A stretch of 64,000 nt of DNA from Kitasatospora sp. NBC_00315 (GTDB lineage Bacteria; Actinomycetota; Actinomycetes; Streptomycetales; Streptomycetaceae). Made by a program: the position numbers and the translations under genes. The stretch spans positions 7,068,001-7,132,000 of the forward strand of contig NZ_CP108025.1 in the NCBI RefSeq assembly GCF_041435095.1, written 5' to 3'. The notes below the pieces were generated by a model. It saw only the letters and a list, made by a program, of their open reading frames with translations. It did not search any database and was not told where the DNA came from. Numbering within the stretch: position 1 is the stretch's first letter; the number at the start of each line of letters is the position of its first letter. Of this stretch, positions 1 through 7,574 are shown one piece after another.

Positions 1-6
1 GTCCGG

Positions 7-243
7 TCAGCCGAGCGGCTGGGCGTGCACGGGCATGTCCGGCGCGGGGTAGCGGCCGACGGCGACCAGGTAGGCGATGCCGTCCGGAGTGATCTCGACC
101 TCGATGCCCCCCTCGCCGACGTAGAGGGGCTGGCCGCGCGGTCCGAGGGTCCCGTGCCACTGCACGAGGGCGGTCTCCTGCCGGGCGTGGCAGCCCTGGG
201 GGCCGGGGAAGGTGATCAGCCAGCGTCTGGGAGTGTCCGTCAC
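7..243 (-). CDS. Small conserved hypothetical protein (DUF6296-like)
   Basis: A 78-residue protein if translation starts at the GTG at 243, which has AGAAGGA just upstream; an upstream ATG at 288 would add 15 basic residues that do not look conserved. The body begins VTDTPRRWLITFPGP, is rich in beta-forming residues and ends HAQPLG. It resembles the short DUF6296 proteins of Kitasatospora and Streptomyces; this is recognised from memory of the family pattern and is not certain. No membrane segment, signal peptide or catalytic motif is visible, so no function is assigned. It stands alone, transcribed off the left edge of the window, divergent from the SDR gene. Confidence 0.55.
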   Translation of the reverse strand: MTDTPRRWLITFPGPQGCHARQETALVQWHGTLGPRGQPLYVGEGGIEVEITPDGIAYLVAVGRYPAPDMPVHAQPLG

Positions 244-565
244 GATGATCACGATCCTTCTGCCCCCACCGGGGTGGCCCCACGCCAAGTGTGCACCCGA
301 CAGGGGCCGGCCATGCCGGGATCATGACGCCTCCCCCCTCGCCGGGCACGCCGGAGGGGCCCCGCGCACGGTGGTCACGCCCAGGTCAGGTGCCGGTTCC
401 GGGTGACGCGGGTGCTCCCGCCTCCCCGACGGGGTGAGCGAGGGCCCGTCGAGTGCGACTACCGCGCGAAAGGCGGGTATGCGTTGCCCTGACGGGAGCA
501 CTAGCTGCCCGAATCCTCTCCCGTCCCGGGCATCCCGGCCCTGCTCGAACCGAAGGAGTTCCCCG

Positions 566-748
566 ATGGACGCGATCGTGCCGCTGAAGCACGACCACGA
601 GAGGGTGGAGGTCCGACGCCCCGCGCGACCCTCCCGAGGCCCCCGGCGCCCGCGACTGATCCGCCCCCCGCGGCGACCGCCCCGTCATCGCGTCGGCGGC
701 CCCTCGCGACGGTTCGACGAAGGAGACACGTGCCCCCCGACCAGGTGA
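566..748 (+). pseudogene. Possible hemerythrin (HHE) gene stub
   Basis: A good ribosome site (AAGGAG) precedes ATG at 566, and the first 15 codons read MDAIVPLKHDHERVE. This closely matches the start of actinobacterial hemerythrin-like proteins, where an LKxDHxxVE segment carries the first iron-binding histidine. After that the frame becomes Arg/Pro-rich and meaningless, running to a stop at 748 inside the next gene. No other frame downstream restores hemerythrin helices. I infer a gene whose body was deleted, leaving its translation start. The rest of 244-565 shows no supportable gene. It could also be a short translated leader for the SDR gene, which starts inside it at 730. Confidence 0.4.
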
Positions 749-1623
749 CCCCCCAGGACCCGGTGCGGCAGTACCCCCGCCCCGACTTCGCCGCGCAGAG
801 CCAGCCGCATCCCGGATCCGGTGCGCGGATGGATCCCGAACCGGACCACGGCGAGCAGAGCTACCGCGGCAGCGGCCGCCTCACCGGCAGAAAGGCGCTG
901 ATCACCGGCGGTGACTCCGGCATCGGGCGGGCCGTCGCGCTCGCGTTCGCCCGGGAGGGCGCCGACGTCGCGTTCTGCCACCTGCCGGCCGAGGAGGACG
1001 ACGCCCGCGAGACGACCCGGCTGGTCGAGGAGGCCGGTCGGCGCGCCCTCGCGGTGGCGGGCGACGTGCGTGAGGAGCAGTTCTGCGCGGACCTGGTCAC
1101 CCGTACGGTCGACACGCTGGGCGGCCTGGACATCCTGGTGAACAACGCCGCCTACCAGATGTCCCAGCCCGACGGGCTCGCCGCGATCAGCACCGACCAG
1201 CTCGACCGGGTGATGAAGACCAACGTGTACGCCATGTTCTGGCTCTGCCGGGCGGCGCTCCCGCACCTTCGCCCGGGGGCGTCCGTCATCAACACGGCGT
1301 CCGTCCAGGCCTACAGGCCCAGCCCGCACCTGCTGGACTACGCCGCCACCAAGGGCGCGATCGTCACCTTCACCCAGGGGCTGGCCCAGCAGCTCGCCCC
1401 GGAGGGCATCCGCGTCAACGCCGTCGCCCCGGGGCCGGTGTGGACGCCGCTGATCCCGGCGACGATGGCCCCCGACAAGGTGGCCGCGTTCGGCCGGCAG
1501 TCTCCGCTGGGGCGCCCGGCGCAGCCGGCCGAGATGGCTCCGGCCTACGTGTTCCTCGCTTCGCAGGAGGCGAGCTACATCACCGCCGAGATCGTCAACG
1601 CCACCGGCGGCACACCCCTGTGA
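730..1623 (+). CDS. SDR family oxidoreductase
   Basis: A 297-residue short-chain dehydrogenase/reductase, predicted cytoplasmic and NAD(P)-dependent. It has a 50-residue Pro/Gln-rich extension, then the Rossmann motif TGGDSGIGR (59-67), NNAA (138-141), catalytic Ser191, and Tyr204/Lys208 in YAATK. The extension plus TGGDSGIGR is typical of the YhdG/YghA-like SDR subgroup, often linked to general stress regulons; the substrate is unknown. The GTG start at 730 is supported by AAGGAG at 720-725. It ends 48 bases before a 27-base tandem repeat and a strong hairpin, so it is probably transcribed alone. Confidence 0.85.
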   Translation: MPPDQVTPQDPVRQYPRPDFAAQSQPHPGSGARMDPEPDHGEQSYRGSGRLTGRKALITGGDSGIGRAVALAFAREGADVAFCHLPAEEDDARETTRLVEEAGRRALAVAGDVREEQFCADLVTRTVDTLGGLDILVNNAAYQMSQPDGLAAISTDQLDRVMKTNVYAMFWLCRAALPHLRPGASVINTASVQAYRPSPHLLDYAATKGAIVTFTQGLAQQLAPEGIRVNAVAPGPVWTPLIPATMAPDKVAAFGRQSPLGRPAQPAEMAPAYVFLASQEASYITAEIVNATGGTPL

Positions 1624-1671
1624 CCGCGCCGGCCCGATGATGCGCACGCGCCGCTCGCGGGTCGGGCCGGG

Positions 1672-1725
1672 GCCCGGATGTCAGGAGCCGGGCGGGTGGC
1701 CCGGATGTTAGGAGCCGGGCGGGTG
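1672..1725. repeat. 27-bp tandem duplication
   Basis: Two adjacent 27-base copies (1672-1698 and 1699-1725) differ at one position. They lie between the SDR gene and its terminator and encode nothing recognisable. Confidence 0.8.
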
Positions 1726-1805
1726 GGGCAGGCGAACCGGGGGAGAGCGGAGCGTCGCTCCCCCCGAGGGCCGCACGGCCGAGGCCGCGGTGTCCCGTCG
1801 TCCGC

Positions 1806-1845
1806 GGTACGGGCGCCGGCCCCGCACGGGGCCGGCGCCCGTACC
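1806..1845. terminator. Hairpin terminator after SDR gene
   Basis: Nineteen-base complementary arms (1806-1824 and 1827-1845) enclose a two-base loop. The GC-rich stem without a clear U-tract is typical of streptomycete terminators. It separates the SDR gene from the next gene. Confidence 0.7.
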
Positions 1846-1883
1846 GGACAGCCGGGGGACCACTCGCGAAGGAGGCCCGCGTC

Positions 1884-2408
1884 ATGGACGCCGACACACA
1901 GGGGAAGCAGTTCGAACTGCTGGGGATCTACCTCAACGATCACCTGATGGGCGCCTTCGGCGGTACCGAACTGGCCCGCAGGATCGCCCAGGAGCAGTCA
2001 CCGGGAGATCTGCAGCGCCTCGCCGCCGACATCGCCGAGGATCGCGACGACCTGGTGCGCATGATGCGCAGGCTCGGTGTCCCGGTGCGCCGATACCGGC
2101 AGTGGCTGGGTATCGCGGGCGAGCGCCTGGGGCGCGCCAAACTGAACGGGCGCCTGCTGCACAGGTCGCCGCTCAGCGACCTGGTGGAGCTGGAGGCCAT
2201 GCGTACCGGCGTCGAGGGCAAGGCCGCCCTGTGGCGTGCCCTGCGCCCGCTCGCCGGTGCGGGCGGGCCGCTGGGCCCCGCGGAGCTGGACCGTCTCGCC
2301 GACCGGGCCCGGTCGCAGGCCGCCACCCTGGAGGCGCACCACGCGTCCGTGAGCGCCCGGCTGTTCCCCTCGGAGGCCCTCGCCCCGTCCCGGGCGGCCC
2401 GCCCGTGA
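1884..2408 (+). CDS. Hypothetical alpha-helical protein
   Basis: A 174-residue protein starting at ATG 1884, with GAAGGAGG 13 bases upstream. It has no signal peptide or membrane segment and is almost entirely charged, amphipathic helix (MDADTQGKQFELLGIYLNDH, then helices rich in Leu, Arg and Ala). The pattern suggests a four-helix bundle like ferritin-like or DUF892-type proteins. Scattered His and Glu residues are present, but I could not confirm a paired ExxH metal site. Conserved small proteins of this type accompany stress genes in Streptomyces. It converges on the PRC-barrel gene with a 34-base gap. The function is not recognised. Confidence 0.65.
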   Translation: MDADTQGKQFELLGIYLNDHLMGAFGGTELARRIAQEQSPGDLQRLAADIAEDRDDLVRMMRRLGVPVRRYRQWLGIAGERLGRAKLNGRLLHRSPLSDLVELEAMRTGVEGKAALWRALRPLAGAGGPLGPAELDRLADRARSQAATLEAHHASVSARLFPSEALAPSRAARP

Positions 2409-2442
2409 GCGGACCGGCCGGGAGAGGGCGGGACGTGGGTCC

Positions 2443-2805
2443 TCAGATGGCGCCGCCGTAGAAGGGGCCGTAGTACGCGTTGTAGATGTCCTGGTAGTCG
2501 GTGTCCGCGTCGTGCGTGTGCGGGTCGAACTCGGGGCCGCTCTTGATCTCGTCCTTGGTGCGGTCGACGTGGACCTTCCGGTCGCCCCGGTCGACCCGCA
2601 GGACGGTGCCGGCGGGGAGCAGGACGTGCCTGCCGAAGATCCACGGGCCGGTGTCCACCACCAGGTACTGGGAGCCGGCCTGCTCCGACAACGTGTCGAT
2701 CTTTCCGATGTGGCCGTCGGTGGCCTCCACGTGGAATCCCACCAGGTCGCTGCCGGAGACGTGGCCGGCCGTCGAACGGAACTCCCAGATCTCGGTGCCG
2801 CTCAT
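2443..2805 (-). CDS. PRC-barrel domain protein
   Basis: A 120-residue protein starting MSGTEIWEFR at 2805, behind AGGAG. The N-terminal 85 residues form a PRC-barrel-like fold: a VSGSDLVGFHVEATDGHIGK strand pair, then VDTGPWIFGRHVLLPAG and a short helical region. The tail (HTHDADTDYQDIYNAYYGPF) is acidic and aromatic. PRC-barrel proteins in actinobacteria are usually cytoplasmic and stress-inducible, or act as adaptors in RNA or photosynthetic-type complexes; no specific partner can be assigned. The upstream start at 2883 is rejected because its extra 26 residues are low-quality and the ribosome site favours 2805. Confidence 0.8.
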   Translation of the reverse strand: MSGTEIWEFRSTAGHVSGSDLVGFHVEATDGHIGKIDTLSEQAGSQYLVVDTGPWIFGRHVLLPAGTVLRVDRGDRKVHVDRTKDEIKSGPEFDPHTHDADTDYQDIYNAYYGPFYGGAI

Positions 2806-3029
2806 GCGGTCTCCTTCGCTCGATGCGCCGCACCGGGCCGATCCCGGGCACGATCGCCGCTGACCCGCCGCCTGCCCGCCCACGTCCCGTCCATGCTCCG
2901 TCCCGGCGCGGACGCGACGATCGGCGAAGGCGAGCGACCAGCGGGGCGGACCGGCCGGGTGGCTCGTCCGCCTCGGCGACGCCCCGGGAGGCGGCTGTCA
3001 GGACGCGGGCCTCGGCCGGCCGTCGTGCG

Positions 3030-3236
3030 GATCTTGTTCAGCCGGCGGTCCAGGACCTCCTGCGGGGCCTTCGGCCCGGCGCCGCCGGGCAGCGGGGTCG
3101 GGCCGCCGGGCACCGGGCCGGGAGAGAACACGGCGACGACGCTGCCCTGCCGGACGACCCTCACCTCCCGCGTCTGCCCGTCGGAGGTGAGGGTGTGGGA
3201 GACCGCCTCCTCGCCGAGCTTCGGTGAGGAGGCGGG
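3030..3236 (-). pseudogene. C-terminal remnant of a secreted lipoprotein
   Basis: On the minus strand a coherent stretch reads KLGEEAVSHTLTSDGQTREV, followed by VRQGSVVAVFS, a Pro/Gly spacer and VLDRRLNKI. This is the typical end of actinobacterial sensor-domain lipoproteins ('LGDEA...VVVRQGNVVA...VARAQLAKL'). There is no signal peptide, lipobox or upstream domain: the sequence upstream runs directly into the terminator of the DsbA-like gene. I infer a 5'-truncated gene fragment. The remainder of 2806-3265 holds no supportable gene. Confidence 0.45.
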
Positions 3237-3265
3237 ACGGGCCGGGACGGGCCGTGGACGGCGGG

Positions 3266-3302
3266 CCGGACCCCGGCCGTCGGGTGCGACGGCCGGGTCC
3301 GG
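3266..3302 (-). terminator. Terminator of DsbA-like gene
   Basis: A 16-17 base stem with one bulged C and a GGTG loop (3283-3286) begins 23 bases downstream of the DsbA-like stop codon. Confidence 0.75.
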
Positions 3303-3324
3303 CGGGTGGCTGCCACCGCGCCGG

Positions 3325-4194
3325 CTACTGCGCGCCGGCCGCCTGCCTGAGCCGGGCGGTCAGTTGCTCCGTCGTCAGGGCGTGACCGGCGGCGTCCGAC
3401 AGCTTGACCGTGGTGCCGTCGAGCCTGACGGTGGGCGTGCCGGTGACGCCGCTGCTCTCGAAGGCGGCGGCGACCTCGGCCGCCCACGGTGCGTAGGTGC
3501 CCTCGGTGACGGCCTTGGTGAACGCCTCGGTCCTCAGCCCCGGCACCTGCCCGGCCAGCGCGAGGATCCGGTTGACGTCCCCGAAGCCGTCCTCCCGCTC
3601 CTCCGGCTGGTTGGCGTAGAGGACATCGTGGAACTGCTTGAACTTGTCGACGCCCTCGTTGAGCGCCGCGCCGGCGGCGGCGAGGGCGGTGTGCGAGCCC
3701 CGGCCGCCGAGGCCGGCGTCGAGAAAGGCCGCCAGGTGGTACTCGATCCTGTACGTGCCGTCGTCCGCCAGCTGCTGTACGGCCTGACCGTGAGCCGCCT
3801 CGAAGGACTTGCAGATCGGGCAGCGGAAGTCCTCGAACACCTGCAGCGTGTGCGGGGCGTCGGCCTTGCCGTAGACGATCACGGTGCCGTCCGGGCCGGT
3901 GCTGTTGGCGGGGACGACGAGCGGCGCGGCGGTCCCGCCCGCCCGGCCGGTGCCGCCACCGGGCACGGTCGCTGCGAGGGGCGTCCGGCCGTCGTCGGCG
4001 AGGCCGATGGCGAGGGCGGCGCCGCCGGCGAGGGCCAGGACCGCCAGGACGCTCACGCCGACGAGGATCCGACGACGGGTCCGGGCGGCGAGTGCCTCCC
4101 TGCGGTGTGCCTCCCGGAGGCGCTCACGGGCGGCCGGCGTGGCGGCCGGAACGGCGACCGGCGTTGCGTGGTGCTGGTGCTGGGGCTGGCTCAT
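3325..4194 (-). CDS. Membrane-anchored DsbA-like thiol oxidoreductase
   Basis: A 289-residue thioredoxin-fold protein. It has a charged cytoplasmic N-terminus (1-41), one membrane anchor (about 42-64), a Gly/Ala linker, and a DsbA/Thioredoxin_4 domain from about 92. The active site is CPIC (Cys125-Cys128) in FEDFRCPICKSFE, with the cis-proline motif GTPT at 252-255. It is expected to form or isomerise disulfides in exported proteins. It ends 148 bases downstream of a membrane-protein gene (4343-5014) on the same strand. A close paralogue lies at 30273-31136 and is nearly identical in the active-site half, but has CPYC and a VKOR partner. No VKOR gene is seen here, so the re-oxidant of this copy is unclear. 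Confidence 0.9.
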   Translation of the reverse strand: MSQPQHQHHATPVAVPAATPAARERLREAHRREALAARTRRRILVGVSVLAVLALAGGAALAIGLADDGRTPLAATVPGGGTGRAGGTAAPLVVPANSTGPDGTVIVYGKADAPHTLQVFEDFRCPICKSFEAAHGQAVQQLADDGTYRIEYHLAAFLDAGLGGRGSHTALAAAGAALNEGVDKFKQFHDVLYANQPEEREDGFGDVNRILALAGQVPGLRTEAFTKAVTEGTYAPWAAEVAAAFESSGVTGTPTVRLDGTTVKLSDAAGHALTTEQLTARLRQAAGAQ

Positions 4195-4342
4195 GGGTCA
4201 CTCCTGTACGGGGTGCGCCGGCGCGGTCGGGTGCGGGCGCGCCGGCCCGACCCGCTGGGCGGGTGCGTGGGATGGGCGGGCACACGTGCGCGCTAACGGG
4301 CGCGAGGATGCGGGCGGGTCCGGAGGGCGGGCCGACGGATCG

Positions 4343-5014
4343 TCAGCAGGCCGGCACGAGAACCGGCGGACCGCGCCGGGGCGCCGGGCCGAGCAGCGCG
4401 TCCGTGCGGTGCGGGCGCGGCAGGTCCCGTACCGGTGGGGGCACCCGCAACACCGGGCGGCCGGGCACCGGAGCGAGCGGCAGGAGCAGGCGCAGCGGCG
4501 CGGCGAGCGATCGCCGCAGGACGCGCAGGGCGCTCGCCAGTGCGGTGAGCGCGGCGTCGCCGAGGCGCAGCCAGAGGGCGGCGAGCAGGGCGACCGCCAG
4601 GTGCACCAGCAGCAGGAGCAGTCGGGTTGCGGCGGGCGACAGCGGCCCGGAGGGGCCGAACTGGCCGGAGAACAGCGAGCCGTCCACCGAACCGCCCCCG
4701 CACACCAGCAGGTTCACGCCGCGTACCGGGAGGTGACCCGCGTCCTGGACCGGGGCGCAGGTGCTCTGCCCGAGGTTGAACGCGGTGTTGAGCAGTAGCT
4801 CGACCGGGATCATCACCGCCGAGATGTGCGGGAGCCGCCGCTCGGATCCGGCCAGTGCGGCCGCGAGGAGGAAGACCACCACGGCGGCCTCGGCCACCAG
4901 GCCGAGCGGGAGCGGGCGTCCGGTGACGACCACCTGGCCCGACGCGGACAGCGACACGGCGAGCGCGGTGAACACCGCGGCCCGCAGGGCCCTGATCGCG
5001 CGGGAGGAGGTCAT
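4343..5014 (-). CDS. Four-helix membrane protein with RRGPP tail (thiol variant, copy 1)
   Basis: A 223-residue protein with predicted helices at about 9-30, 37-56, 63-82 and 130-150 and a Pro/Arg-rich tail. The loop between helices 3 and 4, predicted outside, contains Cys86 and Cys105 (LVCGGGS). The protein ends APRRGPPVLVPAC, with a terminal Cys223. It is clearly homologous to 31245-31946, which has the same first 35 residues pattern (RALRAAVF, TGRPLPL), cysteine positions and RRGPPxLVPAC end. A more distant relative is 48040-48825. The ATG at 5014 is chosen because it aligns with the paralogue's start; the ribosome site is weak. The DsbA-like gene directly downstream suggests a role in extracytoplasmic thiol chemistry, which is an inference. 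Confidence 0.75.
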   Translation of the reverse strand: MTSSRAIRALRAAVFTALAVSLSASGQVVVTGRPLPLGLVAEAAVVVFLLAAALAGSERRLPHISAVMIPVELLLNTAFNLGQSTCAPVQDAGHLPVRGVNLLVCGGGSVDGSLFSGQFGPSGPLSPAATRLLLLLVHLAVALLAALWLRLGDAALTALASALRVLRRSLAAPLRLLLPLAPVPGRPVLRVPPPVRDLPRPHRTDALLGPAPRRGPPVLVPAC

Positions 5015-5212
5015 GGTTCGGGAGTATGCCATGCGGGCGGGGCCCCTCACGAGGGTGCCTCCGGTCCGCGGCACCGGTGGTCGTACGGGTGCCGTCGTTT
5101 CGGCTGTCTGTTCGTCAGGATGGCTCCCCGGCTTCACCCCTGGGGTGGTTTGCGATGCGCCGTCGGGGTGATCACGGGTCGGCCGCCGTCGGAGCGGCTA
5201 CAGAATCGGCCG

Positions 5213-5989
5213 ATGGACAACGCCCCGCACTCATCCCAGTCCCCCTACGGGGCGCCGCTCGCGCCGGTGTCCCGACCGACCGATCTCGGCCACGCGCCAC
5301 AACAGGCCCAGCCCGCGCACCGCTCCGATCCGGCGCACACGTCGGACACCGCGCACAACACCACCGACCCTTCGCACGCTCCCTTGCACACGCACGCTCC
5401 GTCGCACCCGTCACCGCCCACGCGGACACCCGGGCCGTCGCACACCTCGCACCCGCCACAGCCGCCCGAGCAGCACCCCCCGCACCCGCCGCACCCGCCC
5501 GAGGTGCACCGGCCACCGTGCGAGCCCCCTCCGCCCCCTCCGCCCTGCCCACCGCCCCAGCCCGATCCACCGCCCCAGCCGACGCCACCGCCGGTGCCCT
5601 CGCCTCCCGCGCCGGTGCACCCGCCGGACCCGCCGGCGCCCCCGGCCCCGCCCGCTCCACCGCCGCCCCCTCCACCGCCGCCGGTCAAGGCCGCCCCGGC
5701 TCCCGTCCCGGCGGCGCCCGTCCCGCCGAAGCCGGCGGCGGCAAAGCCGGCTCCCCTGAAGGCGGTGCCGGTGAAGGCGGTCGAGGCGCCCCGTCCGCCT
5801 ACCCCGCCCCCGCCGGCCGCTCCCGTGCCGACGCCGCTCGCCACGACGGCGGTTGCCGCGCCGCCGCCGATCGCGGCGCCGCCGCCCACCCTGGACCCGG
5901 TGGTGTGGTCCGTCGTCCTGCTCGTCACCGTCCTCGTGCCGGCGGCCCTCGCCGCCATCTTCCACACCCCGACCAGGAGTCGCAGATGA
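5213..5989 (+). CDS. Pro/His-rich tail-anchored protein
   Basis: A 258-residue protein of extreme composition, starting MDNAPHSSQSPYG. Residues 25-100 repeat Pro, His, Ser and Thr with many histidines; 100-225 are poly-Pro with Ala, Lys and Val. A single hydrophobic segment, WSVVLLVTVLVPAALAAIF, lies just before a short basic tail (HTPTRSRR). This predicts a C-terminal membrane anchor with the Pro/His domain on one face. The next gene starts on the ATGA overlap, so the two are translationally coupled. Histidine clusters could bind a metal and poly-Pro could form an extended spacer; neither is proven. No family is recognised. Antisense frames here are composition artefacts. The upstream ribosome site is poor, so the start is uncertain. 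Confidence 0.6.
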   Translation: MDNAPHSSQSPYGAPLAPVSRPTDLGHAPQQAQPAHRSDPAHTSDTAHNTTDPSHAPLHTHAPSHPSPPTRTPGPSHTSHPPQPPEQHPPHPPHPPEVHRPPCEPPPPPPPCPPPQPDPPPQPTPPPVPSPPAPVHPPDPPAPPAPPAPPPPPPPPPVKAAPAPVPAAPVPPKPAAAKPAPLKAVPVKAVEAPRPPTPPPPAAPVPTPLATTAVAAPPPIAAPPPTLDPVVWSVVLLVTVLVPAALAAIFHTPTRSRR

Positions 5990-6372
5990 ATCCCGCTCCG
6001 CTCATCGGTGCCGTCGCCGCGGCGACGATGGCCCTCGCCGCACTCACCGTGGCGCACCGCCTGCGCCCCGCCCTCCCCGAGGGGGAGGAGGCGGACGGCC
6101 CGCACCCCGTGCTGTCCACCATCGGCGGCGGCCTGCTCTCCGGCTTCGTGCTGCTGACCGGCTTCCTGGTCGCCACCGGCTGGGCCGCGCACACCACCAA
6201 CGTGGTCCCGCCGGTCGGGCTCTACGCCGCCGACCTGGCCGCCGGCTGCGCCGTCCTGGCGTACCCCTCGCTCGCCGGGCTGCCGTTCACGGGCCGGCAC
6301 GCGACCGCGGTGGCGCTGTTCGGCGCCCTGGTCGGGTACACCCTCTCGTTGGCGATCCAGCTCCGGCCGTGA
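5986..6372 (+). CDS. Small three-helix membrane protein
   Basis: A 128-residue protein starting MNPAPLIGAVAAA at an ATG that overlaps the stop codon of the Pro/His-rich gene, with GGAG at 5976-5980. It has hydrophobic segments at about 5-23, 45-68, 73-92 and 103-122, with a short acidic loop (PEGEEADGPH) after the first. No catalytic motif is visible. Coupling to the tail-anchored partner suggests a two-component membrane complex. It is followed by a 24-base tandem repeat. The function is not recognised. Confidence 0.65.
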   Translation: MNPAPLIGAVAAATMALAALTVAHRLRPALPEGEEADGPHPVLSTIGGGLLSGFVLLTGFLVATGWAAHTTNVVPPVGLYAADLAAGCAVLAYPSLAGLPFTGRHATAVALFGALVGYTLSLAIQLRP

Positions 6373-6414
6373 CTCCCCGGCGGCGTCGCCCGCCCCGGCC
6401 CGCGGAGCGGATCC

Positions 6415-6462
6415 ACCCGTGATCCGGTGCTTCGGACCACCCGTGATCCGGTGCTTCGGACC
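6415..6462. repeat. 24-bp tandem duplication
   Basis: Two perfect adjacent 24-base copies (6415-6438 and 6439-6462) lie between the small membrane protein gene and the convergent glycosylase gene. Confidence 0.8.
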
Positions 6463-6540
6463 GCCCGGAGGCAGCGGCCCGTGAGGGGTGAGCCGTTTGT
6501 CGGCGCCCGTGACCCAGGGTGGGCGCGGGCGCCCGCCCGG

Positions 6541-7380
6541 TCAGGGGCCGGGGGGTTCCGGCGCCGGATCCAGGCCCGCCGTGCGGGCGGCCGTCCGCAG
6601 CACGTCCCGGAGCATGACGGGGGTGAGGCGGCCGGTGTGGGTGTTGCGCGGGCTGACGTGGTAGCAGCCGTACAGCTCCAGCGGAGCGCCGCCGTCGGCG
6701 GCCGGCAGTTGGACGTGCGCGCCGTGTCCGAAGGCCGGCCTCGGGCGGGGCGACTGCCAGCCCGCGGCGGACAGCGCGGGCAGCAGGGCCTGCCAGGCGA
6801 AGCCGCCCAGCGCGACCACGGCGCGGACGGTCGGGCGCAGCAGGGCCAGCTCGCGGGCGATCCACGGTCGGCAGGTGTCGCGCTCGGCCGTGGTCGGCCG
6901 GTTGTCGGGCGGTGCGCAGCGGACGGGGTCGGTGATCCGCACGCCGGACAGCTCCAGGCCGTCCCCGTGGCGGACGGACTCCGGGCGGTTGGCCAGCCCG
7001 AGGCGGTGCAGCTCGGCGTAGAGGAGGTCGCCGGACGGGTCCCCGGTGAAGATCCGCCCGGTGCGGTTGGCGCCGTGCGCGGCGGGGGCCAGGCCGACCA
7101 GGACCAGGGCGGCGTCGCGCGGGCCGAAGCCGGGGATGGGGCGGGCCCAGTAGTCCCAGTCCCGGTACGACCTCCGTTTGGTGCGGGCGGCCTCCTCGCG
7201 CCAGGCGACCAGGCGCGGGCAGGCCCGGCAGCCGGTCACCGCGGTGTCCAGTGCGGCCAGGTCCGTGCTGACGGCGGCGGTGGCGGCAGGGTGGTCGGGG
7301 TGCTGGGGGTCGTCGGTGTGCCCGGTGTGCCCGGTGTGCCCGGGCCGGAGGTCACGGTCGGCGGGCGGCTGGTCCGGCAT
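6541..7380 (-). CDS. Family 5 uracil-DNA glycosylase (UdgB-like)
   Basis: A 279-residue base-excision repair enzyme. Four cysteines for a [4Fe-4S] cluster are seen at 51, 54, 155 and 170. The active-site motif GLAPAAHGANRTGR (96-109) and the second motif HVSPRNT (241-247) match family 5 (UdgB), which removes uracil and often hypoxanthine from DNA. The N-terminal 35 residues are an extra HTG repeat arm (from a CCGGTGTGC DNA repeat at about 7315-7345) and are probably disordered. The gene has its own promoter region facing the slipin gene and converges with the small membrane protein gene. Confidence 0.9.
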   Translation of the reverse strand: MPDQPPADRDLRPGHTGHTGHTDDPQHPDHPAATAAVSTDLAALDTAVTGCRACPRLVAWREEAARTKRRSYRDWDYWARPIPGFGPRDAALVLVGLAPAAHGANRTGRIFTGDPSGDLLYAELHRLGLANRPESVRHGDGLELSGVRITDPVRCAPPDNRPTTAERDTCRPWIARELALLRPTVRAVVALGGFAWQALLPALSAAGWQSPRPRPAFGHGAHVQLPAADGGAPLELYGCYHVSPRNTHTGRLTPVMLRDVLRTAARTAGLDPAPEPPGP

Positions 7381-7574
7381 GCCCCGATCCTATCCAGGCG
7401 GGCCGGCCGTACCGCGCGCCTACCGGACGGCCCCTCGGGGTCGGGCCCGGTGGGCCGCGCACCGCCGTCCGGGCGGCCGGAGGCGTAGCGTGGAAGCGGC
7501 TGTTCCGACGATCGTCGGCCCGGGCCGGCGGGGCCCGGGGCAGGGCGGCGTACGTGGTACCGAGGTGATCGACG

